Of a stretch of 64,000 nucleotides of DNA, positions 1-9,384 are shown piece by piece; the stretch's first letter is position 1, and every line of letters begins with the position of its first letter. The notes beneath the pieces are model-generated. The model did no database searches. It was not told the origin of the DNA and saw only the letters and a list, made by a program, of their open reading frames with translations. The stretch is from Blastocladiella emersonii ATCC 22665 (Eukaryota; Blastocladiomycota; Blastocladiomycetes; Blastocladiales; Blastocladiaceae): NCBI GenBank assembly GCA_025594325.1, contig JANHCV010000012.1, positions 62,001 to 126,000 on the forward strand, given 5' to 3'. The position numbers were made by a program, and so were the translations under genes.

Positions 1-33
1 GACTAACGGAGCCCGCCGTTCCGCTGTACGTAG

Positions 34-740
34 CCTCGAGAGCTCGTTGCCGCCATGGAGCACTTTGTCACGGCGCTGGCGATGCGGGTGGAGGAGATTC
101 TGGGTGGTCTCGAGAAGCGCGGGTCGAAGCGGCCCAAGGGCCTGCGCGCATTCGCAGCGAAGCGGTACGGCGGCGACCACCCCGACCGCGCTACGCTCAA
201 GCTGATCCCAGTGACGTGGGCGCTGGTGTGCACCAAGTACGACGCGTTCCGCGACCAGCCCAGCGAGCTGCGGCGAGCCATTGTAAGGCTGGTGCGGTAC
301 GTCGGGCACGTTTACGGCGGGACCATCATCTTCACGAGCGACCGCGCGGACGAGGCGACGGCGACGCGGGTGCGTCCCAAGGTCACTGCAGCTGTTGACT
401 CGGACACGCTTCTGACGAGGCACTTGCTGAGTAGATGAAGCAGCTCGTCAGCCACTACACCTTCAAGACGACGCCGCCCAAGCAAGAGACGACTGACCCG
501 AACCGCGCCGTGTACCTCATCCCTGGATCCGACTCGTTCGAGGACATATTCGCCAACACGGCATACAAGACGGTCGACGACATCAAGGCGCAGATCCAGA
601 TGCTCCTCTCCAAGTCGGACGGCGTAAGCGATGCGGCCATGTCGGGCCGAGGGGAGAGCGGGTCAGCGGGCAAGCCGGCGAGGCACAAGGCCCTGTCGCC
701 CGAGCATGCCGAGCCGACGATTGATCAAGAATGTATGTGA
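34..740 (+). CDS. DYNC2LI1: Cytoplasmic dynein-2 light intermediate chain, C-terminal part (5' partial)
   Basis: This is the C-terminal half of the light intermediate chain of dynein-2, the retrograde motor of intraflagellar transport. The window opens inside an intron: a CTAAC branch site lies at 4-8 and an acceptor AG at 32-33. Exons are 34-369 and 435-740. The 65-nt intron (370-434) starts GTGCGT and ends GAGTAG, joining in phase 0 to give ATATR then MKQLV. Family hallmarks are the KYDAF segment of the GTPase-like fold, the VYGGTIIFTS strand and the LIPGSDSFEDIF segment. About 213 residues are visible; the P-loop half lies off the left edge. The end is not certain: GTATGT at 733 could be another donor, with CTAAC at 782-786, but the exon it would lead to has no recognisable homology. 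The gene implies a flagellated organism. Confidence 0.8.
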
Positions 741-1838
741 GAGATACTCGTTGCTGATGCTCTATACACTTGTCCTCCCCTCTAACCGCCTCCGACGAGA
801 AAGCACGAGCGGGATACATGGCATGGCAGGGGACGCGACGCGCCGCGACGCGTGACGCTGCAGGGCCACCGCACCACCGCTCGCGACCCCGCCGTCTGCG
901 GTGCCAAGTCCGTAGCCAATTACAGAGGTATTCGGGTGGGGTCGCTTCATCAGCGAGGAGCGTCAAGTACAGCCAGCCGCCCGGAGGTCAGTTGGTCGGG
1001 CGGTGCGCGCCACTCGCGCGGTGGCCTCGTTCGGGTCGCTCGCCGCCACGGCACGCCACCGCCCGCCCGCCTTCGCCTCTGCCCTGCCCGCCGTCCATCC
1101 GCCTGCTGCCCCGATACTACTTGCTGCAACGGGTTGCCGACCGCGCCGAAGCATCCATCCCGCTACCCGAGCGCCGCGCCCGAGTTCCTGCTCGAACCTC
1201 TCCCAGGGTGGGTTGTCCGCCGCCGCCGCCGCCCTCCCGCCACCTCCGCCACCCCGCCACCCCGCCGCCCCTGCGCCCACTCCCCATGCACACGCACTCC
1301 CCGAACGCCATGTATCAACTGCACGAACGTCGCCCATGCAACTGCCCGCGTCGTGCCGCGCCGCGCAGGTGCCACGTCGGGCGCCCGAGCGCCCACAGGA
1401 CTGTCACTCTTGCGAATTTGTTCTGCCGCGCTTTGCTGCGAGCCGGGTCGACTCCCGTACTCGTCCTGCCGCCATCTACCGCTCCTTTCGACGCACAGCG
1501 GGCGGGCTCGACTACCACGGTCCTCCTCGGTGTGGCGTCCACCGTGCTGACCGTCGCCCTCACGCTCCGGCGCGACGGCACGCGGTCCCTGCGCTGCTCA
1601 GCGAGAGCCTCGCACTCGGCGGTGTATCCGCAGCCCCCTCGAACGCGCGCACTGTGTTGAACGCCCGTTCCCTCCTACCTCCTCGCTCGCTCTCGTCCAA
1701 ACGCGGGCCAAGTTCCCTGTACTCACGACACCGCCCCGCCCCAACCTTGTAGACCTCCATCTACCTGACGCAGACCTAGTTCTGTCCCTCCGACATCCCC
1801 CGGCTCCTCCGCATCCACCATCTTCACGAGCCTCCGTA
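741..1838. other. Intergenic region, probable Ras promoter and leader
   Basis: No gene could be supported here. Long open frames on both strands (for example plus 770-1660) are proline/arginine/serine-rich products of GC-rich DNA with no recognisable domain. From about 1640 the plus strand becomes C/T-rich up to the Ras start codon, as expected of a fungal promoter and leader. No TATA box was evident. Confidence 0.5.
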
Positions 1839-2613
1839 ATGAGCAAAGGCAACTATCTCCGCGAGTACAAGCTCGTCGTCGTCGGCGGCGGTGGCGTCGG
1901 CAAGTCAGCCCTCACGATCCAGTTCATCCAGTCCCACTTTGTCGACGAGTACGATCCGACCATTGAGGGTACGCTACGCACTTCTGGCGCTCTCGTTCGC
2001 GAACTCCCGGCTCAACTGACGCGTTCGCCTCCCCTGCCAGACTCGTACCGCAAGCACTGCGTCATCGACGACGAGGTGGCCCTGCTCGACGTGCTCGACA
2101 CGGCCGGCCAGGAAGAGTACAGCGCCATGCGGGAACAGTACATGCGGACCGGCGAGGGCTTCCTGCTCGTCTACTCGATCACCTCGCGGAACACGTTCGA
2201 GGAGATCTCCACCTTCCACCAGCAGATCCTGCGCGTCAAGGACAAGGACACGTTCCCCATGATCCTGATTGGCAACAAGTGCGACCTCGAGCACGAGCGC
2301 ATGGTTCAGCTGCAGGGTATGTCCACGCTACTTGCCTACCGTCACTGACCCACGCAACTGACCCTGCTGCATTGCCGTGAATACAGAGGGCCGCTCGCTC
2401 GCGCAGCACTTCCAGTGCAAGCTCATGGAGACGTCGGCCAAGCAGCGCATCAACGTCGACGAGGCCTTCTACAGCTTGGTCCGCGAGATCCGCCGGTACA
2501 CGGACGGCGGCACCGACGCGGGCTCGGGCTCGCGCCCCGCGGCCGGCCGCGCCAACAAGCCGCCCAAGTCGGGCAAGGGCGGCAAGTGGTCCAACAAGTG
2601 CCTCGTGCAGTAA
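1839..2613 (+). CDS. RAS: Ras family small GTPase
   Basis: A membrane-anchored GTP switch of the Ras subfamily, 210 residues in three exons: 1839-1968, 2041-2316 and 2387-2613. The introns (72 and 70 nt; donors GTACGC and GTATGT) interrupt PTIE/DSY and VQLQ/EG, both in phase 1, and splicing restores the effector loop. All G motifs are present: P-loop GGGGVGKS, switch I YDPTIEDSY, switch [21 protein letters not shown] and ETSAK. The residue matching human Gly12 is glycine. The basic, variable tail ends in the CaaX box CLVQ, so farnesylation is predicted. It is convergent with the casein kinase gene. It is more Ras-like than Rap- or Rheb-like. Confidence 0.95.
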
Positions 2614-3265
2614 CCGGGCCGTACGCTCTCTGACCGATTGTTCCCCCCTCCCTTTCCCTTTTGTGTATTCGTCCCTGATCCCCGCCCGCCTCGCCCGCTC
2701 TATCGTCGTCCGCCACCGCCGGTGCCACGCGCTTGGCCTCTCCATCCCTGAATTCTACTCCTGCTCCACACACACTCCCCGTCCCCGCGGGGTCCTCTGC
2801 TGTCGCTGTCGATGGGCGCGTGCCAGATGACCGACGCGACGCTGTCTGTCCTCGCGCGCGGGGCCCAGTTTTTTTATAGACAAACTTCCGTTATCAGCCG
2901 CGTCTTCCTGCGCGTCGTCCGCTCTGCGCGACCCGGACCTTGAGTGCGTCCTGAAAAGCAACCATTTTGTGCAGGCGCGACAGGAGGGTAGCGAGCGAGG
3001 GAGGCAGAGGAGAGAGGTGGTACACAGAGAGAGAACAATCTAATGGGAAATGGAGGGAGGCAGGAGGGAGCAGACAAACAAGAGAGAGAGAAAAAGTAGT
3101 ATAGGCAGACGGGAAGGCGGTCAACGCTCGATGGTCGTGGTCGTGGTCGCGGACGCCGTCACCGCGGCCTCCTCACCTCCCGCCGCCGAGTCCACCGTGG
3201 GCGGCGGCAGGGACGACAGGGAGGACAGGGACGAGTCGAGCGACGGCGACGGCGATGCGACGCGC
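2614..3265. other. Convergent 3' flanks of Ras and casein kinase I
   Basis: No gene is seen. The interval holds the 3' untranslated regions of the two convergent genes. It includes a T7 run near 2871 and a long purine-rich stretch (about 2990-3110), which is pyrimidine-rich on the casein kinase strand. Short C/T-rich ORFs here look spurious. Confidence 0.5.
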
Positions 3266-4693
3266 CTACGCTTCGTACTTGGCCCCGCAACAAAAAATGC
3301 GTCGCCAGACCGAGGCCTTTGGCCGTGCGGCGGGCCCGCCTTGTGGGTGGAGCGGCTGCTGGATGTGGTGGGTATCGCGCTCGGGCGTGGCGTCGGCGCC
3401 GCCGGCGGCTCCCGCGCTGGTGTTGGGCTGCTGGTGCTGGCGGGACGCGGAGCCCGTGGGCTGCTGGGCCTGCTGGCCGCCGTACCGGTGGTCGGCGCCA
3501 CCGGCGCCAGACTGGGACTGCATGGTCGGGTAGCCGCCCGGCTGGACACCGCCGGGGCCCGACTGCTGCTGCTGGCCCTGATGCCGATGCCGGTTGGGGT
3601 CCGGTCCTGCGCCGGACGCGCCGTTGGCCGCGGCGGCGGCGGCGGCGGCGGACGAGGAAGCCCCCGCGGCGGACGCGTCGAGGGCGGCGGCAGCGGCGGC
3701 GGGGTACTGGTTGGCGGCGTTGCCGTTGCCGGCGGCCACGGCGGCCTGGGCCTGGGCCTGGGCGTAGCGGCCCGAGGCGCACATCTGGTTCCACTGCTCG
3801 GTGGACATCCAGTCGTAGGCGCCGTCGTCGACGAGGCCGTGGCGGTCGAGGCACTTGTCCATGAGGCCGATGAGGTAGCGGTAGTCGGGCTCCTCCTCGA
3901 AGCCGAGGCGGCGTGCGTAGGTGAGGTAGTCAGCAAACTCGGCGGGGCAGCGCTCGGCGAGCTCCGAGACGGGGGTCATCTGCTTCTTCTCGCCAATCTT
4001 CTCGTATTTCTGCTTGTTGGTCTGGGCCTTGAGCCCCTGCCAGGGGAGCGAGCCGCGCAGGAAGTAGAAGAAGACGTGCCCGAGGGCCTCGAGGTCGTCG
4101 CGGCGCGACTGCTCGCGGCCGAGGTGGGTGTTGATGGACATGTAGCGGGCGGTGCCGGAGAGCGACTTGCGCTCCCGGTAGGGGATGTGCTGCTTGGTCT
4201 TGGGGTCGCGGTAGTGCTTGGCCATGCCGAAGTCGACCATGAAGACGGTGGACTGGTTGCGGGCGCCGGGCCGGCCGATGAGGAAGTTGTCAGGCTTGAT
4301 GTCGCGGTAGATGAGCGACTTTTCGTGGACGGTCCAGATGCGGGCGATCATGGCCTTGGCGAGGAGGCAGGTGGTCTTGATGGAGAACTTGCGGCCGCAC
4401 ATGTCGAAGACGTCCTCGAGCGAGGGCCCGAGCAGGTCGATGACGAGGATGTTGTGCAGGCCCTCCTGGCCGAAATAGTAGGAGAGCGGGATGCCCTCGC
4501 AGCCGGCGAGGATCTTGTAGGTGCGGAACTCGTCGCGCAGCTGCGGGGCCTCGGACTTGCGCGACTCGAACTTGATGGCGACGTGGGTGTTGTTGAGGAG
4601 GTTGGTGCCCTCGTAGATGACGCCGAAGGAGCCCTCGCCGATCTTGCGGCCGACCTTGTAGTGGACGCCGACGATGTTGGGCGAGGCGGACAT
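3266..4693 (-). CDS. YCK: Casein kinase I, membrane-anchored Yck/gamma type
   Basis: A serine/threonine kinase of the CK1 family, 475 residues in one exon. The kinase domain spans about residues 10-290: glycine loop [14 protein letters not shown] lysine in VAIKFE, catalytic loop [19 protein letters not shown] in place of DFG-S, and the CK1 signature around [15 protein letters not shown]. Residues 300-460 form a low-complexity tail rich in Ala, Gln, Gly and Pro. The C terminus carries paired cysteines (RRIFCCG), the likely palmitoylation site that anchors Yck kinases at the plasma membrane. The gene is divergent from the F-box gene across a 1.3-kb interval. A 589-codon frame on the opposite strand is a compositional shadow. 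Confidence 0.93.
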   Translation of the reverse strand: MSASPNIVGVHYKVGRKIGEGSFGVIYEGTNLLNNTHVAIKFESRKSEAPQLRDEFRTYKILAGCEGIPLSYYFGQEGLHNILVIDLLGPSLEDVFDMCGRKFSIKTTCLLAKAMIARIWTVHEKSLIYRDIKPDNFLIGRPGARNQSTVFMVDFGMAKHYRDPKTKQHIPYRERKSLSGTARYMSINTHLGREQSRRDDLEALGHVFFYFLRGSLPWQGLKAQTNKQKYEKIGEKKQMTPVSELAERCPAEFADYLTYARRLGFEEEPDYRYLIGLMDKCLDRHGLVDDGAYDWMSTEQWNQMCASGRYAQAQAQAAVAAGNGNAANQYPAAAAAALDASAAGASSSAAAAAAAANGASGAGPDPNRHRHQGQQQQSGPGGVQPGGYPTMQSQSGAGGADHRYGGQQAQQPTGSASRQHQQPNTSAGAAGGADATPERDTHHIQQPLHPQGGPAARPKASVWRRIFCCGAKYEA

Positions 4694-6026
4694 GGTCGGT
4701 GGTGGTCGGGGGTTGGAGGGTATGGGTGGGTCAAGGGAGGGAGGGCGGTGCGCGCGACGGGACGGGGATCAATCGGTCGGGGGTGGCGAGGGAGTCGACG
4801 CGGCAGCAGCAGCAGGTAGAGGCGAGCGAGGCAAGGGGGGAGGAGAGGAAGAGCGCTCGATGGTTGGGGTGGCGCAGAGCGGGGGCGAGCAGGCAGTGCG
4901 GTTTTGGCGGGTTGCGCGGTTTGCGGCGGCGATGGAGTGACGCCAGCGGCGGGCAGGAGGGGCGCCGGGTGCGTCGCGCGCTCGGGCGGGCCGTCGGCGG
5001 CGTGGGGCGCGTGGGAGGGGGCGGTGCGCGCGGGCGGAGCAGGATCGGGCCGGGCGGTCGCGGGCGGTCGCGAACGGTCGGGCGAGCGCGCGGGGGACAC
5101 GGCGCGGTCGGCGGGGCGCGGTCGCAGGCGCGGCGCGGGGGGCGGCAGGGCAGTCGGTGCGCGCAGGAGCAGGAGGTCGCCGGTAGCGACGTGTGCAGCG
5201 AGTCGGTGCGTGTGCGGGCGGTGGCAGGTCGTTGCGGGCGGTGGGGGAAGCGGAGCGAGCGCTGGAGCGAGCGCGGAATGACCTTTCCGCCGCGGCGGCG
5301 CCGGCGCCGTGTGGCGCTGCGAGGCAAAAGCGCGTCACGTCTTTTCGGATGGGAGTGGCAGCCCGCCGCTCTCCCGCTGCCGCACAGCCTCATCTTCGAT
5401 GGCCGCAGCCACGCTCGCTTTAACCTCCCCGGGCAGGGCCGCGGCCATCGCCACTCTGCGCAAGGGTGCGCGCTATCCCCGGCAAGCAGCTCGCCGACCC
5501 TGAACTGGCCGCCTCGTGCGATTGGTGACGGGGGCGAGTCTGAGCGTCTCTCGGAGGCAGACAGCTGCTCTCGCCGCAGCAGTCCTCGCGGCGGAAGGCG
5601 AGCGCTCCGCCGCGCGCAGCTGAAGGAACAGCTGCCGAACAACGCGGCCGAGCGACGGCGCGCTGGGCAGGCCCGAGGGCATCGACGATGAGCGGGGGCC
5701 GAGCAGCAGGCATCGGGCATGGCGGCGAGGGGGCGAGGGGAGCAGCGCGATGCAGGGCGCTCGCGGCGGCCGACCGGCTTCAGCCCCGGCCGCCAGCCCG
5801 ACAGCGGCTTTGGGCCATCGGCCGCTTCCCGTCGCGAGTGATCGATTCCCCTTCTCGTCGATCGCCATTTTCCGTGGGCTTCGCCTCGGCCGCGGCCCCG
5901 ACTCGATCGCCCTTAACTGCGCTCCGACCACGCCAACCGCCGGCCCCGCTCCCCACCATCTACCCAACTGCTGTCTTGCGCACACCTGTATACCTCCCCG
6001 GGCGACCCCGCTCCTCGCGCTTACAC
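4694..6026. other. Divergent promoter interval between casein kinase I and the F-box gene
   Basis: No gene is supported. The sequence is very GC-rich and low in complexity (runs of gcgg and cgcg). It holds long overlapping frames on both strands with arginine/proline/alanine-rich translations and no domain. The frame leading into the F-box gene is open from 5688, but nothing between 5688 and 6027 resembles a folded protein. Confidence 0.45.
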
Positions 6027-8348
6027 ATGCCCCGTGAACCCGCTCCCGCGCCCGCCGTTGCTGCCGCTGCCGCCGCGTCGCGCCCCGCTTCCAGGGCCCT
6101 CCCGCCGACCCCCGCCCTCGGCCCCGCTCCCCTCCCCTCCAAACCCAATGCATCTGCTGCTGCCTGCAATGTTGTGAGTGATGAACTGCCCGTCGGCCTC
6201 GCGCCCGCGGTCCCCGATGTCGCGCCCCTCGCCGCGCGGCTCCCCGATGCCGCCCGCGCTGCGTTGGCGCACCCCGCCCGCCACCACCATGGCGTCCCCG
6301 CCGACCATCCCCCCGGCGCGCCGTCCATCGAGCCGCGCGACGCGATTGTCGCCGTCGTGAGACCGCCGCCGCCCGCTCGCCCGAGCGCTGCCGTGCCGCC
6401 TCCCCCCGCGGAGCCCGTGAGACGAGAAGGGGCCCCTCCCGGCGCCGCTCCGTCCGTGGTCGTGCGTGCGCCACACCGTGTGGCTCGGCCCGCGTCCGCC
6501 GCCGCCGCCGACCTCGCCCTCGCGGCCCTCGACACCCCCGAGATCCTGCTCACGGTCCTGTCGCACCTCGACCACGCCTCGCTGCTGCGCTCGCTGCGCG
6601 TCTCCTCCTACTTTGCCGCCGTCGCCGTCCGCCTCATCTGGCGCTCCATGTCCTTCCACAACTTCCACGGCTTCCTCGGCCTCCTCGAGGTCGCCAAGGT
6701 CCTCTCGCGCAGACCACCCTCCCACTCCTACGGACAGTACATCCGCTCCCTCACCGTCCACTACTCGAACGCGCAAAAGGGCCTCAAGCACGACCTCTCG
6801 CTCGACCGCCCGCTCGCCCTGCTCGCCGCCCACGCCCCGCACGTCCGCGAGCTGCACCTCCACGTCCACGACGCCTCCAAGCTGTCGCTGGCCGCCCTGC
6901 GCTCCATCCTCACCTTTCTGCCCTCGCTCGCCGTGCTCGACCTCAGCTGGTCGCCCGCCGCCGTCCTCGACCCGCTCTTCTGCTCGCTCCCCGACGTCGG
7001 CGCCCTCCCACACCTCCGCGAGCTCGCCATCTCGAGTGCCTGCCTCGGCGACGCTGGCCTCGCCTGGATCACCGCCCATGCCCACGCCCTCGTGTCCATC
7101 TCGCTGCGTGTTGACCCTGAACTCGGACCGCGCACCCTGTCGTGGCGCGGCATCGTCGACGCGCTCGCCGTCCGCCACCACGCTACGCTGCAGCGCCTCG
7201 AGCTCAAGGGCGTCGACTTTCCCGACGCGTCCGACTACGCCGCCGCCCTCCCGTTTACGCTGCCGGCGCTCTCCCACCTCCACCTCACGGTCCTCTCGAC
7301 CCGCACCGCGCCGACCAGCGGGTTCGGCTTTCTCGGTCTCGCTCGCGCCGCTGCCGCGAGCCTCACGCACCTGTGCCTCGTCGGCATCCACGGCGACGCC
7401 CTGGCCAAGATCGCCCCCGTCCTGCGCAACCTCACCTCGCTCGAGCTCCTCCACTGCCCCGGTCTCGACGTGCCCACCTGCCGCGTCCTCGCCGCCTCGT
7501 TCCCGCTCTTGCGCCAGTTTCGCCTCGCTGCCACCGAGCTCGGCGACGCTGGGCTGTGCGCGCTCGCTGGCCTCGACTCGGCGGCTGCTGCCTCCGAGGA
7601 CAAGGAGACCGACTCAAATACCCCGGCCCTGCCGTCGCCGTCTCAAGGCGCCCAGCAGCCCCAGAAACTCCAATCCCGCGCGCCACGGCTCGGCGGGTGT
7701 CTCGGCGAGGTGCGCGATCTCGACCTCCAGTCGGTACACCGGCTCACGGACGCGGCGTTCCAGCGCACGGCGCAGGTCCTGACCAAGCTGCGGTGGATCC
7801 GGTTCATCGACTGCCCGCACCTGACGGACGCGTCGGTCCTCACCGTGTGCCACGCGTCGCCCGCCATCGAGACGGTGCACCTCGCCGGCCCGCACTTCAC
7901 GGGCAACGTGTACTGGCTGTGCGCGCCGCTGCTCGCCCAGCTGTCGTGGCTCGTGGTCGAGGACCTCGGCCGGTTCGACGCGGCCGAGTGGCACGACCTC
8001 GTCGACTGCCTCCCGCAAGTCGCCCGCGCCGTGCACAACGGCTGGTTGCTCTCGGCGCACGCGCTCGCGTCGGCCGGTGCGGCTGGCGGGCCCGCGGCGC
8101 TCGCGGCCAGCGGGACCACGGGGACCACGACCGCAACCATGGCGGGCAGCCCGTTCGGGCCCGTCCTCCTCACGTCGTCGGCCACGGCAGCAGCTGCGGC
8201 GGCGGCCATGGCAGCGGTCAGCTCGCCTATCCCGCTCAACGCGAAGCCGTCGGCGACCCCGCCACGACGCGCGCTGTTCCGGCCCGCCGTCGACACGCGC
8301 ACCCTACTGACGCCCAACCAGCCCAACCCCTATGTCATGGCCGACTGA
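6027..8348 (+). CDS. F-box and leucine-rich-repeat protein
   Basis: Probably a substrate receptor of an SCF ubiquitin ligase, 773 residues without introns from the chosen start. Residues 1-160 are Ala/Pro-rich and disordered. An F-box-like motif follows at about 162-208 (DTPEILLTVLSHLDHASLLR, ending LIWRSM). From about 225 to 700 there are irregular leucine-rich repeats of the type LxxLxLxxCxxLT. Two repeats near 680-720 (LRWIRFIDCPHLTDASV) are closest to the cysteine-containing FBXL/AMN1 type. A Ser/Gln-rich insert lies near 530-560 and the tail is Ala/Thr-rich. The frame is open back to 5688, so a longer N terminus is possible; a GTGAGT near 6176 could be a cryptic donor. The substrate cannot be inferred. 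Confidence 0.8.
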   Translation: MPREPAPAPAVAAAAAASRPASRALPPTPALGPAPLPSKPNASAAACNVVSDELPVGLAPAVPDVAPLAARLPDAARAALAHPARHHHGVPADHPPGAPSIEPRDAIVAVVRPPPPARPSAAVPPPPAEPVRREGAPPGAAPSVVVRAPHRVARPASAAAADLALAALDTPEILLTVLSHLDHASLLRSLRVSSYFAAVAVRLIWRSMSFHNFHGFLGLLEVAKVLSRRPPSHSYGQYIRSLTVHYSNAQKGLKHDLSLDRPLALLAAHAPHVRELHLHVHDASKLSLAALRSILTFLPSLAVLDLSWSPAAVLDPLFCSLPDVGALPHLRELAISSACLGDAGLAWITAHAHALVSISLRVDPELGPRTLSWRGIVDALAVRHHATLQRLELKGVDFPDASDYAAALPFTLPALSHLHLTVLSTRTAPTSGFGFLGLARAAAASLTHLCLVGIHGDALAKIAPVLRNLTSLELLHCPGLDVPTCRVLAASFPLLRQFRLAATELGDAGLCALAGLDSAAAASEDKETDSNTPALPSPSQGAQQPQKLQSRAPRLGGCLGEVRDLDLQSVHRLTDAAFQRTAQVLTKLRWIRFIDCPHLTDASVLTVCHASPAIETVHLAGPHFTGNVYWLCAPLLAQLSWLVVEDLGRFDAAEWHDLVDCLPQVARAVHNGWLLSAHALASAGAAGGPAALAASGTTGTTTATMAGSPFGPVLLTSSATAAAAAAAMAAVSSPIPLNAKPSATPPRRALFRPAVDTRTLLTPNQPNPYVMAD

Positions 8349-8482
8349 AATACATACACAGACTCGTCTTTTTTGTCGTACACGAGGGAAAGAGTGAATG
8401 GCATTGATTGCATTTCGAACGGGAATCATCATGAAGAGTGCGGAAGGGAGCGATGCGGGGAGTACACAAGGAAGACAGACTC

Positions 8483-9384
8483 TTACAGCTCCTCGAGCTG
8501 CTTGAGCGTGTCCTCGAGCTCCTGCTTGGTCTTGGCGTACTTTGCCGAGGTGTCGTCGAGCTTGGCCTCGAGGTCGGCCTTCTCGCGCTCGAGGTGGCCG
8601 GCCTTGCGCTCCCACTGCTCGGACGAGAGCTCGAGCGAGCGGACCTTGTCCTGGGCAATCTTGAGGGCCGACTCGGCCGTGGTCAGGTCCTTCTCGAGCA
8701 GCGTCACCTTGCGGGCGAGGGCGTCGATCTGGGCCTTGAGGTCCGACTCGGTCGCGTTCTGCACCTTGACGGCGTCGATGCGCTTCTCGGCGCGCTCGTT
8801 GTCGAGCTGCAGCAGCGCCACCTTGTTGTTGAGCGAGTTGACCTCGTTGTCCTTGGACGCCAGCTGCTCCTGCAGCTTCTTGACCTGCTGCTCGGCCGCG
8901 TCGGCGCGCGCGTTGGCGGTATCGGCCTCGGCGCGGAGCAGGTTGAGCTTCTACGGAAGGCGATGCGGGGGGCGTGGGGTGAGTGGCGCGATCGGGAGGG
9001 CAGGTCGCGGGCGGACGGGCGCGGTTCTCCCACACTCCATGTCGCGGCGGCACGCGCGATCGGTGCTCGCCGGAGGCGGCGCGAGCGTGCGGGATCCGGC
9101 AGTGCAGTGGCTCGGCGCGTAGCTGCCGTCGCGTCGTAAGGACACGGCTCGTCGCGTGTGCGTGTGGCGCCCACTGGACGCGTCCTCGTCCTCGACGCGA
9201 CGAGCCGCCGCGAGTGCTCCCACGCGTCATTGGGCGCGATCGTGGTGCGTTTCGGATCGCGCTTGCGTGCGTGCGACATGGCAGGCGGTTCGGCCCGACC
9301 GGGGAGGGAACGCAGCACCCGCCGGGCCGACGTCGGCGCGCGAGCGTGCGAGGCGGCTCAACGAACCTCCTTGAACTTGTCCAT
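8483..9384 (-). CDS. TPM1: Tropomyosin, fungal Cdc8 type
   Basis: A coiled-coil dimer that binds along actin filaments and stabilises cables and the contractile ring. There are two exons: 9384-9367 encodes only MDKFKE, and 8950-8483 encodes the remaining 155 residues after a 416-nt intron (donor GTTCGT, acceptor CCGTAG). The total is 161 residues, the length of fission yeast Cdc8. The protein is a continuous heptad coiled coil with no proline, starting KLNLLRAEAD and ending LEDTLKQLEEL. The tiny first exon is inferred from the canonical N terminus, the exact length match and preserved phase. It is convergent with the F-box gene, 134 bp away. Confidence 0.9.

Noticed and set aside
733-803. A further intron at the end of the dynein light intermediate chain
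   Set aside because: GTATGT, CTAAC and AG are all present, but the following frame has no similarity to the family C terminus and runs on in low complexity, so the stop at 738-740 was kept.
770-1660. 296-codon ORF between the dynein and Ras genes
   Set aside because: Pro/Arg/Ser/Ala-rich composition, overlapped by equally long frames in other phases and on the other strand; no recognisable motif.
3050-4819. 589-codon plus-strand ORF opposite casein kinase I
   Set aside because: It is Gly/Val/Arg-rich with no domain and is exactly antisense to a well-conserved kinase. In GC-rich DNA the opposite strand of a coding exon often stays open.
5688-6026. N-terminal extension of the F-box protein from ATG 5688
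   Set aside because: The 113 extra codons are low-complexity Arg/Ala/Pro and overlap the presumed promoter; ATG 6027 is the more plausible start, though this is not proven.
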